A stretch of DNA of 8,813 nucleotides from Nitrosomonadaceae bacterium (GCA_947471695.1 CANIWY010000041.1:1-8813); one strand, 5' to 3'; shown: positions 1 through 6,782, counted from the first letter of the stretch. The notes: generated from the letters alone by a model not told the origin. A program made the numbers and translations.

Positions 1-1
1 A

Positions 2-418
2 CGCGAGTACCACCGCATACTGATCACTCAGGTGGTGCGTATGCTCTGCGCCGGGGTGGTGCATGGCGACTTATCAGAATACAACATATTGGTCGATAGC
101 GAAGGGCCCGTCATCATCGATCTCCCTCAGGCCATTGATGCAGCGGCCAACAACCAGGCCTGCAAGATGCTGCTCCGGGATGTTGAAAATCTGGCTGTTT
201 ATTTCGGTCGCTTTGCACCTGAGTTGTTGACGACTGACTATGGTATGGAGATATGGTCTCTCTATCAAAAGAGCCAACTCCGCCCGGAGAGTGTTCTGAC
301 CGGGTGTTTCGAGCGTGTCGAGAAGCCGGTCGATATGAAGGGGGTGATGCGTGAAATTAACGACACACTCAAAGAGGAAGAGGCAAGGCAGCTTTATCGT
401 GCATCACTAGCGCGCTAG
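2..418 (+). CDS. RIO-family atypical serine kinase, C-terminal part (5' end outside window)
   Basis: The reading frame is open from position 2, so the gene begins upstream; 138 residues remain. Fragment residues 21-28 read HGDLSEYN, the RIO kinase catalytic loop (catalytic Asp23, metal-binding Asn28). Residues 38-42 read IIDLP, where the RIO metal-binding Asp (Asp40) replaces the DFG motif of ordinary kinases. A helical C-lobe tail follows (RDVENLAVYFGRF). RIO proteins are ATP-binding kinases or ATPases. Archaeal and eukaryotic members act in small-subunit ribosome maturation, while bacterial substrates are largely unknown. The missing N-lobe should carry the ATP-binding Lys. The internal GTG at 32 is not the true start, because homology continues upstream of it. 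The gene ends tail to tail with the neighbouring ychJ-like gene, overlapping it by 12 nt. The family call is firm; the function is not. Confidence 0.88.
   Translation, partial: REYHRILITQVVRMLCAGVVHGDLSEYNILVDSEGPVIIDLPQAIDAAANNQACKMLLRDVENLAVYFGRFAPELLTTDYGMEIWSLYQKSQLRPESVLTGCFERVEKPVDMKGVMREINDTLKEEEARQLYRASLAR
407..418. repeat. Perfect 12-bp palindrome containing the stop codons of two convergent genes
   Basis: CTAGCGCGCTAG equals its own reverse complement. It holds the TAG stop of the RIO kinase (+, 416-418) and the TAG stop of the ychJ-like gene (-, 409-407). Both proteins therefore end in the same residues, Leu-Ala-Arg. As RNA it could form only a 4-bp stem with a 4-nt loop and no U-run follows, so it is unlikely to be an efficient intrinsic terminator. 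Confidence 0.85.
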
Positions 419-823
419 CCAACCTGTTTCAGGCGATGTCTCGCCATCCACATAGAACCACCTCCCACCCTCACGAACGAAGCGACTAATCTCATGCAGA
501 CGGTGGGCCCGCCCGCCCACCTTGTAGCGCGCGATAAATTCTACAACTGAATGATTTCTCCCGATCTGTGTATGACGGCTGACTTGTAGTCCTAACCATT
601 TCTTGTGAGGACCGTCCGCCAGTTTAAGTGGATCTGGGCGTGTGCTTGAGTGCCAGGTCGCGAGTAGATAATCTTCATTCTCAAAAGTGTATGCAGTGTA
701 TCGAGAGCGCATCAACTCCTCTGCAGTGGCAGCATCCTCACGATCGTTCAGATAGCGGGCACAGCAATCGGTATATTCTTTATGGGCGTTCCCACAAGGA
801 CAAAGAATGGACTGATTGCTCAC
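407..823 (-). CDS. ychJ: YchJ-like UPF0225 family protein with N-terminal SEC-C zinc motif
   Basis: This 138-residue protein of unknown function resembles E. coli YchJ. An N-terminal SEC-C-type metal site is visible (Cys8, Cys10, Cys20, Cys21, in CPCG...CC). It is followed by the diagnostic AEELMRSRYTAY stretch, then DYLLATWH, WLGLQV and RWFYVDG, which belong to the NTF2-like YchJ domain. E. coli YchJ (about 152 residues) ends in a second SEC-C motif. This protein stops before it, soon after the YVDG motif. The start is GTG at 823: the frame upstream is open only to the srkA stop and contains no ATG or other convincing start. No clear Shine-Dalgarno sequence precedes it. It lies 48 nt after srkA, so it is probably the last gene of that transcript. 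SEC-C motifs bind zinc and in SecA mediate SecB and ribosome contacts; no role is established for YchJ. Confidence 0.88.
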   Translation of the reverse strand: MSNQSILCPCGNAHKEYTDCCARYLNDREDAATAEELMRSRYTAYTFENEDYLLATWHSSTRPDPLKLADGPHKKWLGLQVSRHTQIGRNHSVVEFIARYKVGGRAHRLHEISRFVREGGRWFYVDGETSPETGWLAR

Positions 824-871
824 ATCGATTTTATTTTGACAGAGATTCTGGGTCCGTTCAGAGCCAATGGT

Positions 872-1861
872 TCATGCCTGCCATAGAGGGGGTTCATCCA
901 TCAGCGCGATCTGTTCACGCAACTCGAGAATGCGGTCCTGCCAATACCGTTGTGTATTGAACCAGGGAAATGCCTGCTTGAAGGCGGGGTCTTCCCATCT
1001 GTGTGCGAGCCATGCTGCATAATGGACTAGCCGTAAGGTCCGAAGCGCCTCGATCAGATGGAGTTCTCGTTCATTGAAATCACAGAAGTCTTCATACCCG
1101 GTCAGGACATCTGTTAACTGACGGACCATATCGGCGCGGTCGCCCGATAATAGCATCCACAGATCCTGCACCGCAGGCCCCATTCGACTGTCATCAAAGT
1201 CGACGAAGTGAGGGCCCTGATCCGTCCATAGTACGTTACCTACATGGCAGTCTCCGTGCAGGCGTAAGTTAGCCACATCACCCGCACGGGCAAAGCAGTA
1301 CCGGACCCCCTCGAGTGCCAGATCGACTGCGCTACGGTAGGCCGTATCGAGATCGGCCGGAATGAATTCACGCGCGAGCAGATAATCGCGAGGTTGTTCA
1401 CCAAAGCTCACGATGTCCAGAGTGGGACGTTCGTGATATTGCTTGAGGGAGCCGATTGCGTGGATGCGCCCTAAGAATCGGCCCATCCATTCTAACGTTG
1501 AACGGCCTTCCAGTTCAGGGGCGCGGCCACCATGTTTTGGGAAAACGGAGAACCGAAATCCTTCAAAAGTGTGTAGTGTTTTTCCATTTAATAACATCGC
1601 CGGGACCACTGGAATCTCGTGATCAAACAGCTCTTGCACGAAGGAATGATCTTCGAGTATAGCCTCATCGGTCCAGCGCTGTGGCCGATAGAATTTCGCA
1701 ATCAGCGGTGAGCCCTCTTCAAGGCCGACCTGGTAGACGCGGTTCTCGTAGCTGTTGAGCGCAAGTAGGCGGCCGTCGCTGCGAAATCCTACGCTCTCTA
1801 CCGCGTTCAATACGCGGTCAGGGGGGAGGGTGGAGAAGTCTTGTGGGGGTCGGCTATTCAT
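872..1861 (-). CDS. srkA: Stress response kinase A (SrkA/YihE), atypical Ser/Thr protein kinase
   Basis: The protein has 329 residues from ATG 1861, close to the 328 of E. coli SrkA, and can be aligned along its whole length. Visible signatures are NSYENRVYQ (36-44), AKFYRP with the putative ATP-binding Lys56, GRFLGRIH (127-134), the catalytic loop HGDCHVGN (Asp204, Asn209), the metal-binding VDFDD (Asp221) and PAVQDLWMLL. The fold is choline kinase/APH-like. In E. coli this cytosolic kinase is induced by the Cpx envelope stress response and counters reactive-oxygen and MazF-linked death. An in-frame GTG at 1870 would add three residues. I prefer the ATG because the N terminus then matches the E. 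coli start (Met-Asn...). Neither start has a strong Shine-Dalgarno sequence. In E. coli srkA precedes dsbA; here it is followed by a ychJ-like gene and preceded by a secreted SRPBCC gene. No key residue is missing. Confidence 0.95.
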   Translation of the reverse strand: MNSRPPQDFSTLPPDRVLNAVESVGFRSDGRLLALNSYENRVYQVGLEEGSPLIAKFYRPQRWTDEAILEDHSFVQELFDHEIPVVPAMLLNGKTLHTFEGFRFSVFPKHGGRAPELEGRSTLEWMGRFLGRIHAIGSLKQYHERPTLDIVSFGEQPRDYLLAREFIPADLDTAYRSAVDLALEGVRYCFARAGDVANLRLHGDCHVGNVLWTDQGPHFVDFDDSRMGPAVQDLWMLLSGDRADMVRQLTDVLTGYEDFCDFNERELHLIEALRTLRLVHYAAWLAHRWEDPAFKQAFPWFNTQRYWQDRILELREQIALMDEPPLWQA

Positions 1862-1942
1862 TTCTATCACTGATCGTTACTCATGATGGGGAGCTTCAGA
1901 TTTATATTTTCTGACGATTGGTAATGGGGCAGTCTCATCCGA

Positions 1943-2536
1943 TCAATGTGCAGGGATCTTGATCGGTGCCGAAGGAGTATTCACTCGCTTCCTCTTCATT
2001 ATTTCAGCCCTCATCTCTTTGAATTGCTCTCGGACTTCGTGCTCGATAAAAATATTTCCTGCTAGGGGGGGTACCCAAACCTCTTGGATGGTGTCGGTAT
2101 GATAGATGATCCGAGTCTGCCCATTCTCATCAATCAGTCTCGTCATTCCCTCCATCCTTCGCATATTGCCGCTGAGCATGTGGGACTTAATCTTATCGAA
2201 TGGGGTCAGACGTATCTCTCGAGTAGACTCAAATGGAAAATTGATCGGGCCATAGGCTGCAACCCCTCGCTGGAAAATCTTGAGTGTATTTCCGGAAGTG
2301 CTGATCACCCGACTCTCCTTAAGGTTGGAGACAAAGTCTGCCATATGTCCAAAATCGGTTAGGACCAACCAGACCTCGTGACGAGTGGCCGGGACCACAA
2401 GGCTCAGGTCAACGGTCACACTCTCTCCATCGATCTTGACCTTAACCTCGATATCCTCATCTGTTGTGGGTGCTGCCATGGCAAGTTGCATAAACAGCGC
2501 TGACCATATGAGCAAGAGGCAGGAAATTTTTTTCAT
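1943..2536 (-). CDS. Secreted SRPBCC (START/polyketide cyclase-like) domain protein
   Basis: The protein has 197 residues. Residues 1-21 form a typical signal peptide: Met-Lys-Lys, a hydrophobic core, then Ala-Met-Ala before the likely cleavage site. Cys6 lies too early for a lipobox, so a soluble periplasmic protein is expected. The mature part resembles the SRPBCC ligand-binding fold. A beta strand ends in VVPATRHEVWLVLTDF, then come alternating strands (SRVISTSGNTLKIFQ, TRLIDENGQTRIIYHT) and a long basic C-terminal helix (HEVREQFKEMRAEIMKRKR). SRPBCC proteins bind lipids or other hydrophobic ligands in a deep cavity; the ligand here cannot be read from sequence. The ATG has no Shine-Dalgarno sequence within reach. 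The nearest purine run serves a possible leader minigene that ends at this start. Two 7-base homopolymers lie in the gene (2527-2533 and 2065-2071). It lies 87 nt after cca and 81 nt before srkA. Confidence 0.78.
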   Translation of the reverse strand: MKKISCLLLIWSALFMQLAMAAPTTDEDIEVKVKIDGESVTVDLSLVVPATRHEVWLVLTDFGHMADFVSNLKESRVISTSGNTLKIFQRGVAAYGPINFPFESTREIRLTPFDKIKSHMLSGNMRRMEGMTRLIDENGQTRIIYHTDTIQEVWVPPLAGNIFIEHEVREQFKEMRAEIMKRKRVNTPSAPIKIPAH

Positions 2537-2556
2537 GGGCAGGGGTGTGTGCTCAC
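2533..2556 (-). CDS. Possible 7-codon leader minigene coupled to the SRPBCC gene
   Basis: On the minus strand a GTG at 2556-2554 opens a frame encoding Met-Ser-Thr-His-Pro-Cys-Pro and stops at TGA 2535-2533. That TGA overlaps the ATG of the SRPBCC gene in an ATGA arrangement. Five bases before the GTG is a good Shine-Dalgarno run (minus-strand GAGGATGAGGA, 2561-2571). The downstream ATG has none at a usable distance. This geometry fits translational coupling, in which ribosomes load at the leader, terminate and reinitiate. It is an inference from layout only; chance is a real alternative, and such a short frame has no statistical coding signal. Confidence 0.35.
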   Translation of the reverse strand: MSTHPCP

Positions 2557-2560
2557 TGGA

Positions 2561-2571
2561 TCCTCATCCTC
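2561..2571 (-). promoter_or_regulatory. Ribosome binding site (GAGGATGAGGA) upstream of the leader minigene
   Basis: The minus strand reads GAGGATGAGGA, a doubled GAGGA-type anti-16S match. The nearer GAGG (2565-2562) sits 5 nt before the GTG at 2556 but about 25 nt before the SRPBCC ATG at 2536. That is too far for direct use by the SRPBCC gene. Confidence 0.45.
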
Positions 2572-2574
2572 AAA

Positions 2575-2591
2575 CGCATGATGACCATGCG
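2575..2591 (-). terminator. Small hairpin between cca and the SRPBCC gene, weak terminator or leader structure
   Basis: CGCATG (2575-2580) and CATGCG (2586-2591) form a 6-bp stem with a 5-nt loop. In the minus-strand transcript it is followed by only three U before the purine run, so strong rho-independent termination is unlikely. It lies just upstream of the leader ribosome binding site and could partly limit read-through or influence loading there. The remaining intergenic bases between 2592 and 2623 show nothing recognisable. Confidence 0.3.
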
Positions 2592-2623
2592 GTGATGTGT
2601 GGTCTCATCAAGGCCATCCATTA

Positions 2624-3856
2624 TCACAGCAGCCGTGCTTTGATTGCGGCGGTTCGGGTCTCACGAACCTGTGCATTGATCGCGGGTGAGAGACGACTGG
2701 GGTCGTTAATGGTCTTGGCCAGTTCAGCGGCAATGGCCCCGGCATCGATGCTTTTGGCCGCAAGAAATGCACTACGGAAACGTGCCGACTGGGGGTAGGG
2801 TCTCTCAGCATAACCGGGTCGACCATGGAAATCGCACTCACAGGCCTGTAGGAATTCTTCGAACCGCTCCGGTTTGCGGTAGGCATCCACCGACTGCAGC
2901 ATGTCTGCAATGGTGTCAGGACACAGTTCCGTTGCCCGATGCACATCTCCATGATACCGAGCAGTTAGAAGTGCCAGATCACGCTCGTCATTGGGGGTGC
3001 GGATGCGGTCGCTGAGATCCTTAACCAGTTGCACGCTACGAACCTCGTGTCCGGTATGCCGCGGCCACTCGTGAGGTGGGGTGGTCCCCTTACCTAGGTC
3101 ATGAGTCAGTGCTGCGAAACGCACCGGTAAGGAATAATTTTGTGAGGCGGCATGATCAATCACCAGCATGCTGTGTAAACCGGTATCGATCTCCGGGTGA
3201 TGCTGCAATGGTTGGGGTACACCGAATAAGGCATCTACTTCTGGCAGAATACGTGAGAGTGCGCCGCACTCACGTAATGCATAAAACATGCGTGAGGGCT
3301 TATTCTCCATTAAGCCGCGCGCAAGCTCCTGCCACACCCGCTCCGGCACCAGCGCATCCACCTCACCATTGTGGACCATCTCATTCATCAGAGAGAGTGT
3401 CTCTGGGGCAATGTGAAATCCGAACCGTGCAGCGAAACGAGCGGTTCGTAGGACCCTGACAGGGTCCTCGCTGAAGGCCGGACTGACGTGGCGCAGCAAT
3501 CCGATCTCGAGGTCAGAGACGCCGTTAAATGGGTCGATGATATGGCCGTCCGGATCCTTGGCAATGGCATTGATGGTCAGATCACGACGTGCCAGATCCT
3601 CTTGCAGGGTGACCTCGGGAGCGGCGTAGACTTCAAAGCCCTTATAGCCGCGTGAGATCTTGCGTTCGGTGCGGGCTAGGGCGTACTGCTCATGACTTTG
3701 GGGGTGGAGGAATACGGGGAAGTCCTTACCCACCGGGCGGTAGCCCAGGCGTGTCATTTCCTCCGGGGTGGATCCAACGACGACGTAATCGTGGTCCTTG
3801 ATGGGCAGCCCCAGCAACTCGTCTCGAACTGAACCGCCGACTAAATAGGTCTTCAT
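2624..3856 (-). CDS. cca: Multifunctional CCA protein: tRNA nucleotidyltransferase with HD phosphohydrolase domain
   Basis: The protein has 410 residues, against 412 in E. coli Cca. It adds or repairs the 3'-CCA end of tRNAs in the cytoplasm using CTP and ATP. The class II nucleotidyltransferase head shows YLVGGSVRD (residues 4-12), the metal-binding pair Asp21 and Asp23 in KDHDYVVVG, RRDLTIN (90-96) and SEDPVRVLRTARFAARF (129-145), followed by PERVWQEL. The C-terminal half carries an HD domain (RFAALTHDLGKGTTPP, His252-Asp253). In E. coli this domain gives 2',3'-cyclic phosphodiesterase, 2'-nucleotidase and phosphatase activity. All key residues are present. The ATG lies 11 nt after the stop of the upstream SDR gene and has no Shine-Dalgarno sequence (minus-strand AAATAGCCATTCC precedes it), so translation probably depends on reinitiation. 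Confidence 0.97.
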   Translation of the reverse strand: MKTYLVGGSVRDELLGLPIKDHDYVVVGSTPEEMTRLGYRPVGKDFPVFLHPQSHEQYALARTERKISRGYKGFEVYAAPEVTLQEDLARRDLTINAIAKDPDGHIIDPFNGVSDLEIGLLRHVSPAFSEDPVRVLRTARFAARFGFHIAPETLSLMNEMVHNGEVDALVPERVWQELARGLMENKPSRMFYALRECGALSRILPEVDALFGVPQPLQHHPEIDTGLHSMLVIDHAASQNYSLPVRFAALTHDLGKGTTPPHEWPRHTGHEVRSVQLVKDLSDRIRTPNDERDLALLTARYHGDVHRATELCPDTIADMLQSVDAYRKPERFEEFLQACECDFHGRPGYAERPYPQSARFRSAFLAAKSIDAGAIAAELAKTINDPSRLSPAINAQVRETRTAAIKARLL

Positions 3857-3867
3857 GGAATGGCTAT

Positions 3868-4809
3868 TTATCGTCGTGCTTGATCGCGGAAATGGGTATA
3901 CCGATCGCGTGGTCGTTGCAGCGCGAGATAGAGTGGGGCGATCTCTTCCAACGGGGTCGGACGGATACCGAATACGTTTGTAAGGTTGCCGCTACCGGCG
4001 CAGTCGCAGGTGCTGTCCACCTTCATCGAATAATAGTTATCACGGGTCATGAGCTTGCCCGGAAGACACTCCATGAGCAGTGCCTGCAGGTAGGAGAGCC
4101 TGTCATTTAAGCCGATGACAGTGGAATCTCGTCCAGTAACCTGTGCCACATATTCAACCAGTTGATGCAGATTGTAGACCTTGGGTCCGCATAAGTCGTA
4201 TCGCTTGCCGAAGGTCGTGTGGTCAGAGAGGCTGGCGACAAATGCCTGTGCTACATTTTCCACAAAGACTGGCTGGAACTTCGCATTCGGAGATGCCAGT
4301 GGCATCAGAGGTAGTTGCCTCACCAGACCAGCAAAGAGATTGAGAAAGGAGTCTCCGGGGCCGAAGATGACCGATGGTCTGAAGACAGTCGTCTGTAACT
4401 CCGAGGACAGTACAACCTCCTCACCCTCGCCCTTGGATCGCAGATAATCGCTGGGGCCGTTCGTGTCGGCATGAAGAGCACTCATATGGACCAGACGTGT
4501 GACGCCGTTACGGTGACATGCAGCAACGATCTTGCGTGGTAGGTCTACATGCGATGCTGCAAAATCACCGTGCAGTATTCCGACCAGATTGATGACCGCG
4601 TCCATCCCAGTCAGTAACCGGTCGAGCTCAGCATTATTGTGTACATTCGCCACAACCACACTGGCTGTCGGAAGTACCAGCATCTGACGGGCATGCTCAT
4701 AATGACGGGTGGCAATCCGAACAGAAATCTCCTCTTCGGTCAACCAGTGGGCGATATGCTTACCAACAAAACCGCTTCCACCGATGATGCAGACTTTTCT
4801 GATTTTCAT
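3868..4809 (-). CDS. Complex I NDUFA9-type atypical SDR (NAD(P)-binding epimerase-like)
   Basis: The protein has 313 residues. The Rossmann nucleotide-binding motif GGSGFVG occupies residues 10-16 directly after the first beta strand. A DAVINLVGIL strand (70-79) and the active-site region HMSALHADTNGPSDYLRSKGEGEE follow, retaining the SDR Tyr122-xxx-Lys126 pair. FRPSVIFGPGDSFLN and PVFVENVAQAF are further marks of the NDUFA9-like group of extended/atypical SDRs. In mitochondria NDUFA9 is an accessory subunit of respiratory complex I. Bacterial relatives are annotated as NAD-dependent epimerases or quinone/complex I-associated proteins, and the substrate is unproven. The start overlaps the slt stop by 4 nt (ATGA), and a purine-rich stretch inside the slt end supplies a ribosome binding site. 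From memory, slt, NDUFA9-like and cca are frequent neighbours in beta- and gammaproteobacteria. Confidence 0.88.
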   Translation of the reverse strand: MKIRKVCIIGGSGFVGKHIAHWLTEEEISVRIATRHYEHARQMLVLPTASVVVANVHNNAELDRLLTGMDAVINLVGILHGDFAASHVDLPRKIVAACHRNGVTRLVHMSALHADTNGPSDYLRSKGEGEEVVLSSELQTTVFRPSVIFGPGDSFLNLFAGLVRQLPLMPLASPNAKFQPVFVENVAQAFVASLSDHTTFGKRYDLCGPKVYNLHQLVEYVAQVTGRDSTVIGLNDRLSYLQALLMECLPGKLMTRDNYYSMKVDSTCDCAGSGNLTNVFGIRPTPLEEIAPLYLALQRPRDRYTHFRDQARR

Positions 4810-6752
4810 GGTGATAGGTCTTCCTCTTCGGGTAATCTGTTCGCAGATGATTTGGGTGCAACCACACCGAGACGATGACGCAGAGTCTGGGTCCGGTGAC
4901 CGAGTGTGCTTGCGTAATACATCGAGTTACTTAACACCTTCTTCACGTAGTCTCGGGTCTCTGTGAAGGGGATGGTCTCGGCATAAATCGCGCCTTCGAG
5001 TGGTCTTGCGTCTCGCCATGCCCGGGCACGCCCGGGGCCGGCATTATAAGCTGCCGATGCCAATAACGGCTGGTTATCGAGCGAGGTTAGGACGTGCTTG
5101 AGGTAGTAAGTTCCCAGGGCTAGGTTGGTGTTCACTTCGTTGGCTAGGCCGTGATGGTAGTTCTTAATACTCATTCTCTTCGCCACCCATCTCGCGGTGG
5201 CGGGCATTAACTGCATCAGACCCGTCGCCCCGGCACTGGACTTGGCATCGTTAATGAAACGACTCTCCTGACGGATGAGTCCGTATACCCATGCCTCATC
5301 CAGTTGCTGCTGCTGAAGGTGGCCCTGCATTGTTTCACGGTGTGGGGTGAGGAATCGCAGACTAAAGTCATGCAGATGGACTGTCCGGTCAGCGGTGCTG
5401 ATGGCGCGGTCATAGATCCCGCTGCGACGTGCAACCTCTGCTGCAGCGAGCAGACGACGGTCATCGAAACCTCGGATACTCCAGTTCCATTCTCGCATCC
5501 CCTCATTACGTAGATTAAGCCGATAGAGGGCAAGAGCTCTTTGGATTCCGGGTAACTGCTGAATCGCGACAATCTCCTTAGGACCTGCTTTATAGGGCTC
5601 GTCTGCGGCACCGATCACGATCCCCATCTCTTCTTCGGCCAGCTGTCCGTAAAAATTGTGTTCAGCGCTGAGGGGGGCCAAGAGCGCATTGGCCTCTATA
5701 TTCTTGCCCGCGGTCTTGAGCGCACGTGCCTTCCAATAACGCCATACACCAGACTGCTGTTCTGCGGCGGACATGGCATCGATACTTCTGAGAACGGTCT
5801 TCCAGTCAGCAGCACGCAGAGCTGCTCGGACTTGCCAGGCGAGTTGGGTATCCGAGAGGGGTGCTGCTGGCTGGGTTGCGGCAGACTGCTGAAACCAGCC
5901 CAGAGCACGTGGGTCAAGCCGCCTTGATGCCTGACTCGCTAGATGCCCAAGGAAGTAGGACTGCTCCGCGGGATCGAACCGGTCACGGACCTTGGGCCAG
6001 TATGCAAAGGCCTGATCCGGGCCACTGCGGAGTAGACGTATCAATGCGTAGAGTGCAGTTTCACGATCGGCACGGCTCTTGATCTCGTGACGGTGTCGGT
6101 CCAGGTAGCGGAGAGGATTGTTGGTGGCCTCATCCAATCTACGCTCATTGATTGATTGACCATTCGGAAGGTAATGATTGACATGCTTCGCAACACTCAC
6201 GTTGCCCGCTTCCAGGGTCAGTCTGAGACGTGTCCATACATTCTCTGTAGTGACTAGGCCGATTGATGAGAGCGCTTCAAAGAGCGGGGTACAGCTTTTT
6301 GGCAGGTCGTGGGCATTAAACCACAGAGGATGAGCCTCAATCATCGCGATCTCATCACCGGATGAGAGGCGTTGTTGCAGGGAGTAACAGATGAGCTCAG
6401 TATCCTTGCTAATCAGTGCTGGATATTCTGCGGCGAATGACTTCCACTGTTGTTTCTTACCCAGGCTCTTTAACCACTCGCTGTGTAGTCGGTCGGAGAG
6501 AGAGCTATCACGGTGTTGAGCGGTAAATTTTTTGATTGAGTCAGGACTGACATTTTCCAGATGAAGACTTAACTGGTAGTAGGATGCATACGGCTCCAGC
6601 ACATGACCCTGCAACCGTCGAGCATAAGTCTCCAGGCGGGCAGCATTCCCGGACTGGAATGCCTGACGAGCAGCCATGAAATCGTCGTCCTGGCTGGCAG
6701 AAGCTGCGCTAGTCAAAGCCAGTAATAATATGACGGGTAGAGACTTTTTCAT
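4806..6752 (-). CDS. slt: Soluble lytic murein transglycosylase (Slt70 family)
   Basis: The protein has 648 residues, similar to E. coli Slt70. It is a periplasmic enzyme that cleaves the MurNAc-GlcNAc bond of peptidoglycan, leaving 1,6-anhydro-MurNAc. Residues 1-19 form a signal peptide (Lys-Lys, leucine-rich core, Ala-Ser-Ala). A long alpha-helical superhelix (U and L domains) fills roughly residues 20-470. The C-terminal goose-lysozyme-like catalytic domain starts near 480. It shows IRQESRF with catalytic Glu496, AGATGLMQLMPATA, NLALGTYYL, SAAYNAGPGRARAW and ETRDYVKKVL, all standard Slt motifs. The C terminus is an acidic tail. The start has no clear Shine-Dalgarno sequence; minus-strand AAATAGCAATCC precedes the ATG. 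It is the first gene of the minus-strand cluster, so any promoter must lie in 6753-6864 or beyond. I could not identify convincing -35 and -10 boxes there. Confidence 0.96.
   Translation of the reverse strand: MKKSLPVILLLALTSAASASQDDDFMAARQAFQSGNAARLETYARRLQGHVLEPYASYYQLSLHLENVSPDSIKKFTAQHRDSSLSDRLHSEWLKSLGKKQQWKSFAAEYPALISKDTELICYSLQQRLSSGDEIAMIEAHPLWFNAHDLPKSCTPLFEALSSIGLVTTENVWTRLRLTLEAGNVSVAKHVNHYLPNGQSINERRLDEATNNPLRYLDRHRHEIKSRADRETALYALIRLLRSGPDQAFAYWPKVRDRFDPAEQSYFLGHLASQASRRLDPRALGWFQQSAATQPAAPLSDTQLAWQVRAALRAADWKTVLRSIDAMSAAEQQSGVWRYWKARALKTAGKNIEANALLAPLSAEHNFYGQLAEEEMGIVIGAADEPYKAGPKEIVAIQQLPGIQRALALYRLNLRNEGMREWNWSIRGFDDRRLLAAAEVARRSGIYDRAISTADRTVHLHDFSLRFLTPHRETMQGHLQQQQLDEAWVYGLIRQESRFINDAKSSAGATGLMQLMPATARWVAKRMSIKNYHHGLANEVNTNLALGTYYLKHVLTSLDNQPLLASAAYNAGPGRARAWRDARPLEGAIYAETIPFTETRDYVKKVLSNSMYYASTLGHRTQTLRHRLGVVAPKSSANRLPEEEDLSP
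4820..4827 (-). promoter_or_regulatory. Ribosome binding site of the NDUFA9-like gene, embedded in the end of slt
   Basis: The minus strand reads AGAGGAAG, ending 10 nt before the ATG at 4809. The same bases encode part of the acidic EEED tail of Slt. With the 4-nt ATGA overlap this supports the chosen start and coupled translation. Confidence 0.6.
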
Positions 6753-6782
6753 GGATTGCTATTTAAGATAATGAAGTGGAAT

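Noticed and set aside
628..960. Open frame of 110 codons on the plus strand across the ychJ/srkA junction.
   Set aside because: It lies antisense to two well-supported genes, has no recognisable domain, and reads as a shadow frame.
1896..1914. AT-rich dyad TCAGA-N9-TCTGA between srkA and the SRPBCC gene, considered as an operator or terminator.
   Set aside because: A 5-bp stem in AT-rich DNA is expected by chance, and it is too weak for a terminator.
5015..5040. GC-rich CCCGGGC-ACG-CCCGGGG repeat that looks like a palindromic element.
   Set aside because: It encodes the conserved AGPGRARAW motif of Slt, so coding constraint explains it.
5216..5611. Second minus-strand open frame of 131 codons inside slt.
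   Set aside because: It overlaps the conserved Slt catalytic region in another frame and has no domain of its own.
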